From Oscillospiraceae bacterium (GTDB taxonomy: Bacteria; Bacillota; Clostridia; Oscillospirales; Oscillospiraceae), in the NCBI GenBank assembly GCA_031266955.1, contig JAISAA010000032.1, forward strand, positions 1-9,983: DNA of 9,983 nucleotides. Direction: 5' to 3'. The position numbers were made by a program, and so were the translations under genes. Shown piece by piece: positions 6,356 to 9,983 of this stretch. Positions within the stretch are counted from its first letter, which is position 1; every line of letters begins with the position of its first letter. The notes beneath the pieces are model-generated. The model saw only the letters and a list, made by a program, of their open reading frames with translations, ran no database searches and was not told the DNA's origin.

Positions 6356-6964
6356 TTAAGGTACAACGATTTGATTTAACAAAACGATCATTGGCGCATA
6401 GTTTTTATTGTAGGCCTCAATGTCCGCTTCTAAAAGGGTGTCCGGTTCAACGTCTGAAAAATTTATTTGATACCGCGCGCGGCGGGCAGACTCCTCGAAA
6501 AATAAGCGCTGGGTTCTGCCGTTGCCCTCGCGAAAAGGATGTAGCGTGTTGATCTCCGCCATATAGTATGCCAGCCGTTCGATGAACTGTTCTCGCGGCA
6601 ACCTACGTAACCACTCTTCATTTCGCAACTTACCGAAAATATTGTCGGCGTAGGTGTAAATCATCGGAGCGCGGACAAACTCGGTTTCGCCTTTGGAAAA
6701 GAACTGACCGCCGCGAATCCGCCCCGCCCATGTGTAGATATCCTCAAAAATGAAACGGTGGATTTTCTGTAAGTATTTTAGGTCGAGCGTACCTTTGAAA
6801 GGACTTTGTTGCAATTTTGTGATTTTTGCATAAGAAAATTCCCTCTCGGCTGCTTGCAATATTTCGTAATTGCGGATGTTAAACCTGTTTATCAAGACCT
6901 TGGTGTCAGGGTAGCAATAAAAATCGTCGCCCTCGTATTCCACACCGCCGTACTCATACTTCAT
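6356..6964 (-). CDS. fic: Fic domain protein, AMP-transferase toxin of a toxin-antitoxin pair
   Basis: Fic enzymes transfer AMP from ATP to hydroxyl side chains of target proteins; toxins of the VbhT/FicT type modify and inactivate DNA gyrase and topoisomerase IV. In this 202-residue protein the full catalytic motif HPFREGNGRTQR lies at residues 142-153, with catalytic His142, metal-binding Glu146 and phosphate-binding Arg150 and Arg153. The domain begins near YCYPDTKVLINRF (16-28), continues with LQKIHRFIFEDIYTWAGRIR (65-84), and has a target-docking flap around FFSKGETEF (88-96). It carries no inhibitory helix of its own; that is supplied by the upstream antitoxin. I start it at the ATG at 6964, preceded by AGAGGT, because a longer frame to 7024 would lie inside the antitoxin gene and add 20 residues unlike the family. 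The two genes overlap by 11 bases, indicating translational coupling. The region is less GC-rich than its neighbours (26 of 60 bases at 6841-6900). Confidence 0.95.
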   Translation of the reverse strand: MKYEYGGVEYEGDDFYCYPDTKVLINRFNIRNYEILQAAEREFSYAKITKLQQSPFKGTLDLKYLQKIHRFIFEDIYTWAGRIRGGQFFSKGETEFVRAPMIYTYADNIFGKLRNEEWLRRLPREQFIERLAYYMAEINTLHPFREGNGRTQRLFFEESARRARYQINFSDVEPDTLLEADIEAYNKNYAPMIVLLNQIVVP

Positions 6965-7136
6965 GGGAGTACCTCTGATATTTTTGTTTGACCGACTCAA
7001 TGTAATCTGCAAGCGGAAGTTCACCAGTCAGGATTTTCCGTCCGATTTCTTCCTGTTCTTTATCAATCGTAAAGCCCTCCATTTCCATAGAGAACTTGGT
7101 GTTTTTTAAGATTCTTTCAATACGTTCATCGCTCAC
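6954..7136 (-). CDS. VbhA-like antitoxin of the Fic toxin
   Basis: This 60-residue protein precedes fic in the same operon. Residues 16-21 read SMEMEG, which fits the inhibitory motif [ST]xxxE[GN] of class I Fic antitoxins. In that family the motif's Glu pairs with the second Arg of the Fic motif and blocks productive ATP binding. The remainder, including IGRKILTGELPLADYIESVKQKY, resembles the C-terminal half of VbhA-type antitoxins. The start is best placed at the GTG at 7136-7134, eight bases after the ribosome binding site CGGAGG. An upstream in-frame GTG at 7145 overlaps that site and is unlikely to be used. The gene ends inside the first codons of fic, so the antitoxin is made first and the toxin is coupled to it, the usual order for these modules. 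Confidence 0.87.
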   Translation of the reverse strand: MSDERIERILKNTKFSMEMEGFTIDKEQEEIGRKILTGELPLADYIESVKQKYQRYSHEV

Positions 7137-7159
7137 AACAAGCACCTCCGAACACTTAT

Positions 7160-7188
7160 ATTATACACGAAACGCTCATCAAAATCAA
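7160..7188 (-). promoter_or_regulatory. Sigma-A promoter of the antitoxin-fic operon
   Basis: On the minus strand, TTGATT (7183-7188), a 17-base spacer and a perfect TATAAT (7160-7165) lie just upstream of the antitoxin. The predicted start near 7153 leaves a leader of about 17 bases, mostly the ribosome binding site. I found no clear palindromic operator for autoregulation, apart from AGAATATTCT at 7217-7226, some 30 bases upstream of the -35 box. Confidence 0.7.
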
Positions 7189-7277
7189 CAGATAACAAAA
7201 ATTCTAATTACCCTGCAGAATATTCTCGATTCCCTGTCCCGGTCGATGGTGCGTAACTGCGGCGGTGAAACGTCCTC

Positions 7278-9983
7278 TCACGCCGCCGCCAGCACAAGCC
7301 TGTGCAGCAACGCCGCGACCTCGGCGCGGGTGGCGAAGGCTTTCGGGTCGAACAGATTGCCGGGCTTGCCTGATATCATACCGGCGCTGCGGCAGACTTC
7401 GACCGCCGCCGCGGCGTAGCCTGAAATATCCTCGCCGTCGGCAAAGCCGTCGCCGCCGCGCGTTGCGGTGAGCTCTAATCCCGCGAGCTCCGCGTACCGG
7501 ACGAGTATCACCGCCAGATCCTGCCGCGTGATGCTGTCCTCCGGCCCGAACAGGCCGCCGCCGTAGCCGTTTATTATGCGCGCCTCCGCCGCCCACGCGA
7601 CGGCCTCGGCGTAATATTTGCCGCTCTCGACGTCGCCGAAAGCGTCTTTGCCGTCCGCTTCGGGTTCGTCCGCCAGCCTGTGCAGCACCGTGACGAGCAT
7701 ACCGCGCGTCATAAACGCGTTCGGCAAAAACTCCGTCGCGCTCGCGCCCTTGAACAAGCCGTGAGTATGGACGAAGGCCGCGTCGCCGTAAAACCATCCG
7801 GATGCCGATACATCACCGAACGGATTGCCGAACTTCACGGAGTATCCGAGCGGCGAGGCTTCATCTAATACTATGACGGTGTTTGCCGCAAGCTTCAGTG
7901 TCAGGCCCGCCGCGGAGCCGGGCTCCGCGGCAAGCGGGACGGCGGCGTCGGCTCGGCTACCCACTCTTGTCCTTATAGCGATATGCACCGTCGCGCCGCC
8001 TGTGCCGATACTGACGGTTCCGTCCGGGCGAATTGTCGAGCCTGCGGGAACGGAAACAGCCGTACCGCCGGGCAGGGCGATGTTGGCCGTGCCGTTTCCA
8101 ACAGTGACCGTGCCGCCCGCTGTGATCGTCGTGCCGCCGGGGGCGGTCACTTCCGCCTTGCTTTCGGGCAGGGAGATTTCGGCTTCCTTGCCTGCGGGAA
8201 CGGCGATATTGCCGTCTTTGTCAATGCTCGTGCCGCCCGGAACGGCGACTGTCATTGCGGCGTCAGAGCCGCTTGCCGCGCCCTGCGGGGTGATCGTCAC
8301 CGTCGCGCTTTCATTCGCCGGAATCGTTACGCCGCCGTCCGCGCCGATGACCGTACCTGCGGGAGCCGTGATTGTGACTGTTGGCGCGCCCGCGCTTGTG
8401 CTTCCGTCTTGACCGCCCACTGTGACCGTGCCGCCGCCCGGCAATGTAGCGGAGCCGTCAGGGTTCTGTACGGGCGGTTTGCCGTCCGGCGTCGTCACCG
8501 TGCTGCCTCCCGGCGCGGGGGTTGCCGGAGTGCTCGGCGTGCTTGAGCCACCGCCGGAACTGCCGGAACCGCCCGTGCCTGTACCGCTGCCGCCGCCCGG
8601 AACCGCCGTAACCGCAGCGACGAGCTTGTCATTTTCAACGGCGATGCCGAAGGTGTAGCCCGACGCGGTGAGCGACGCCGTTGCCGGAGCGCCGGTTACG
8701 CCGTTTGTCCCGCCGTCTATCAGCGTTATCTTGTTGCCCACGGCAAGGGAAGGAGCGCCGTCAAAGGCGAGGCTGACCGTACTGCCCGCAACGTCTATCG
8801 CAGACATGCCGTTGTAACCGTCGCTTGCGGTAATCACCGTACTGCCCGCCGCAATCGAAGCGGGCAGCGTGAAATTATATTCCGCAAAGTTGCCCAGCAT
8901 TCTTATCGCTACGCCGGACTTTTTCAGGTTCAGGATATTGCCGGTAACTGCGTTTCCAGAGGAAGAAGAACCGCCGTAGAGGGTAACGTCCGCGTCAATC
9001 GTCGCGCCTGCTTCTATCGTCACGGTATTGCCCGTGGCGTCATACCCGGCACCGGCAAAGGCGCCGTAGATGTTAGTGGTAAACGTGCCGCCGGTCAGGG
9101 TAACGGTGTTGCCCGTGGCGTTGCCCGAACCGCAGCTCCCACCATAAACATACCCGACGTTGCCCCCGCCGCTTATGGTAACGGTGTTGCCCGATGCGCT
9201 GCCTTTGCCGTTACCGCCGGTGACAGTCGTAACCGTGCCGGTGAAGTTTGTCACGACGACGATATTGTTGTTGGCTTCGCCGCCGCCTGTATTATTGTCC
9301 AACTGCCCGCCGTTAATCCACGACGGGCTGGAGAAATCGCCGCCGCTGACGGTTATGCTGTTTCCGTTTGCGTGTTCGCCTGCTCTGTTGCTGTGTCCGC
9401 CGGAGAATGACGGAGAACCCGTGAAGTTGCCCGATGTAACGGTCAGCGCATTGCCGGAGGCGTAGGCGTAGGTGCTATGGTCGTAGTAGTCGAGGGAACG
9501 GCTCGCGCCCTTGCCGTTGCCGGCATAGTTGCCGCCGGCGAGGTTGCCCGCAATGGTGACGTTGCCGCCCGGAAAGGCTCCGAAGGCATAACCGTTCAGC
9601 GTTCCGCCCGTATGGTTCAGACCGCCGGAGATAAGGTTAGCGGGGTTATCGCTGTTCGTCAGCGTAACCGTGCCTCCGGAGACACTGAACAATCCGTTGG
9701 CGAGGAAGCCGCTTTTTCTCGCGTTAACCGCGAAGCCTGTGCCTGTGCCCCCGGCGCTTACCGTGCCGGTGGTGGAGATAACGACATTGCCGTCGTATGT
9801 CTCAATGCCGTAGCCGTTGGTTTCCGTCGCGTTCGCCGTCAGATTCGCCGCGCCGGAGACGGTCAGCCCATTTTTCGCATAAACGCCGCAGTAGCCTCCA
9901 CCGGCGCTGACGCTTCCGCCGGAGATTTGCAATGCGCCTTCTACATTCAAAACATTGCTGCCACTGCCGCCGGTAAGCGTCAA
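7278..9983 (-). CDS. SLH-domain surface protein with beta-helix-type repeats, C-terminal part
   Basis: The reading frame is open to the window edge and has no proper start, so this is the last 901 residues of a larger exported protein. In the visible part, residues 1-350 are Gly/Asn/Thr-rich repeats of the kind that form parallel beta-helices, clearest at 176-350. Residues 351-460 are less regular. Residues 462-490 are a Gly/Ser/Thr/Pro linker. Residues 491-668 are a second repeat array. Residues 722-901 are three S-layer homology domains: FGDVSASGWFY at 722, FGDVESGKYYAEAV at 782 and FADGEDISGYAAAAV at 846, each ending in a TR-type motif (MTRGM, ITRQD, ATRAE). SLH domains bind pyruvylated cell-wall polymer in Gram-positives, so the protein is anchored by its C-terminus and displays the helix outward, probably as an adhesin or S-layer-associated protein. 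No enzymatic motif is visible. The signal peptide would lie outside the window. Confidence 0.93.
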   Translation of the reverse strand: MTLTGGSGSNVLNVEGALQISGGSVSAGGGYCGVYAKNGLTVSGAANLTANATETNGYGIETYDGNVVISTTGTVSAGGTGTGFAVNARKSGFLANGLFSVSGGTVTLTNSDNPANLISGGLNHTGGTLNGYAFGAFPGGNVTIAGNLAGGNYAGNGKGASRSLDYYDHSTYAYASGNALTVTSGNFTGSPSFSGGHSNRAGEHANGNSITVSGGDFSSPSWINGGQLDNNTGGGEANNNIVVVTNFTGTVTTVTGGNGKGSASGNTVTISGGGNVGYVYGGSCGSGNATGNTVTLTGGTFTTNIYGAFAGAGYDATGNTVTIEAGATIDADVTLYGGSSSSGNAVTGNILNLKKSGVAIRMLGNFAEYNFTLPASIAAGSTVITASDGYNGMSAIDVAGSTVSLAFDGAPSLAVGNKITLIDGGTNGVTGAPATASLTASGYTFGIAVENDKLVAAVTAVPGGGSGTGTGGSGSSGGGSSTPSTPATPAPGGSTVTTPDGKPPVQNPDGSATLPGGGTVTVGGQDGSTSAGAPTVTITAPAGTVIGADGGVTIPANESATVTITPQGAASGSDAAMTVAVPGGTSIDKDGNIAVPAGKEAEISLPESKAEVTAPGGTTITAGGTVTVGNGTANIALPGGTAVSVPAGSTIRPDGTVSIGTGGATVHIAIRTRVGSRADAAVPLAAEPGSAAGLTLKLAANTVIVLDEASPLGYSVKFGNPFGDVSASGWFYGDAAFVHTHGLFKGASATEFLPNAFMTRGMLVTVLHRLADEPEADGKDAFGDVESGKYYAEAVAWAAEARIINGYGGGLFGPEDSITRQDLAVILVRYAELAGLELTATRGGDGFADGEDISGYAAAAVEVCRSAGMISGKPGNLFDPKAFATRAEVAALLHRLVLAAA
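7281..7820 (-). other. Three SLH cell-wall anchoring domains
   Basis: This encodes the last 180 residues of the surface protein. The three domains are spaced about 60 residues apart. The first (FVHTHGLFKG, then FLPNAFMTRGM) is of the type common in Clostridia surface proteins, in which the Arg motif reads TRGM. The second and third keep ITRQD and ATRAE. Three SLH domains form the usual trimeric pseudo-repeat that binds secondary cell-wall polymer. Confidence 0.9.
7980..8513 (-). repeat. Protein-level repeat array of about 32-41 residues in the surface protein
   Basis: Within residues 491-668 the motif P-[GA]-G-[TS]-x-[IV]-x-x-D-G-x-[VI]-[TSA]-[IV] recurs. The clear copies begin near residues 541 (PAGTVIGADGGVTIP), 582 (PGGTSIDKDGNIAVP), 615 (PGGTTITAGGTVTV) and 647 (PAGSTIRPDGTVSI), with degenerate copies around 491-520. 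Spacing is 41, 33 and 32 residues. The pattern suggests a stalk of short beta-strands between the linker and the SLH anchor. Confidence 0.75.
8934..9458 (-). repeat. Seven beta-helix-type GNxVTxxGG repeats in the surface protein
   Basis: The core [AT]-x-GN-x-[VI]-T-[VIL]-x-G-G recurs at residues about 176 (SGNALTVTSG), 206 (NGNSITVSGG), 238 (NNNIVVVTNF), 264 (SGNTVTISGG), 290 (TGNTVTLTGG), 317 (TGNTVTIEAG) and 347 (TGNILNLKKS). The spacing is 26-32 residues. Copies four to six are most alike, also at the DNA level (ACGGTGTTGCCCG at two sites on the plus strand), suggesting recent duplication. One copy per helix turn is the likely arrangement. Confidence 0.8.

Noticed and set aside
6965..7024. 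Longer start for Fic at 7024
   Set aside because: It would extend the toxin through the antitoxin coding region with residues unlike the family, whereas the ATG at 6964 has a ribosome binding site and fits the usual overlap.
7197..7221. Possible terminator after the SLH gene: ATTCT/AGAAT stem followed by TTTT on the minus strand
   Set aside because: Only a five-pair A/T-rich stem with an 11-base loop, too weak to call.
7204..7797. A 197-codon frame on the same strand as the SLH domains in another frame
   Set aside because: The translation is an Arg/Gly-rich shadow; the SLH frame is clearly the coding one. It was considered as a frameshifted extension and dropped because the SLH3 domain ends normally at its own stop.
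7825..8412. A 195-codon plus-strand frame opposite the second repeat array
   Set aside because: It is low-complexity Pro/Ala/Val sequence generated by the complementary strand of Gly/Thr/Pro repeats.
8900..9560. Regularly recurring GTAACGGTGTTGCCC-like words, considered as a CRISPR array
   Set aside because: The words vary, the spacing is irregular, and they encode the in-frame GNTVT protein repeats.

Overview
The window looks like chromosome from an endospore-forming, Gram-positive, probably anaerobic Clostridia (Oscillospiraceae-like is my guess). The evidence is a stage II sporulation protein D (SpoIID), a protein ending in three S-layer homology (SLH) domains, near-perfect sigma-A promoters, AGGAGG-type ribosome binding sites, and GC-rich genes separated by AT-rich gaps. 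No rRNA, tRNA, CRISPR array, transposase or integrase was seen.

Layout. (1) 1-212, minus: the N-terminus of an unknown Cys-containing protein cut by the window edge, behind a consensus promoter. (2) 404-2755, plus: a large molybdopterin-binding subunit of the xanthine dehydrogenase/aldehyde oxidoreductase family, divergent from gene 1. It stands alone, and its expected active-site motifs are degenerate. (3) 2772-3629, minus: a small subtilisin-like (S8) protein with no secretion signal and its own promoter. (4) 3730-4800, minus: SpoIID, the membrane-anchored peptidoglycan lytic transglycosylase of engulfment. (5) 4969-5793, plus: an eight-helix membrane protein of unknown function, divergent from spoIID. 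(6) 5817-6149, minus: a DUF2325 protein behind a perfect promoter, an A/T-rich palindrome and a leader of about 113 nt that contains a hairpin. (7) 6356-7136, minus: a two-gene Fic-type toxin-antitoxin module (VbhA-like antitoxin, then Fic AMP-transferase toxin, overlapping by 11 nt). (8) 7278-9983, minus: the C-terminal 901 residues of a surface protein made of beta-helix-type Gly/Asn repeats, a Gly/Ser/Pro linker, a second repeat array and three SLH domains; its start lies beyond the window.

The genes do not form one pathway. Apart from the Fic pair, nearly every gene has its own promoter or faces away from its neighbour. SpoIID and the SLH protein both act at the cell envelope. The Fic module and the S8 gene are visibly less GC-rich than the flanking genes, which suggests separate acquisition. 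The least conventional items are the orphan molybdopterin subunit lacking the family's catalytic Glu, the cytoplasmic S8-like protein lacking the usual oxyanion Asn, and the elaborate control region in front of the DUF2325 gene.
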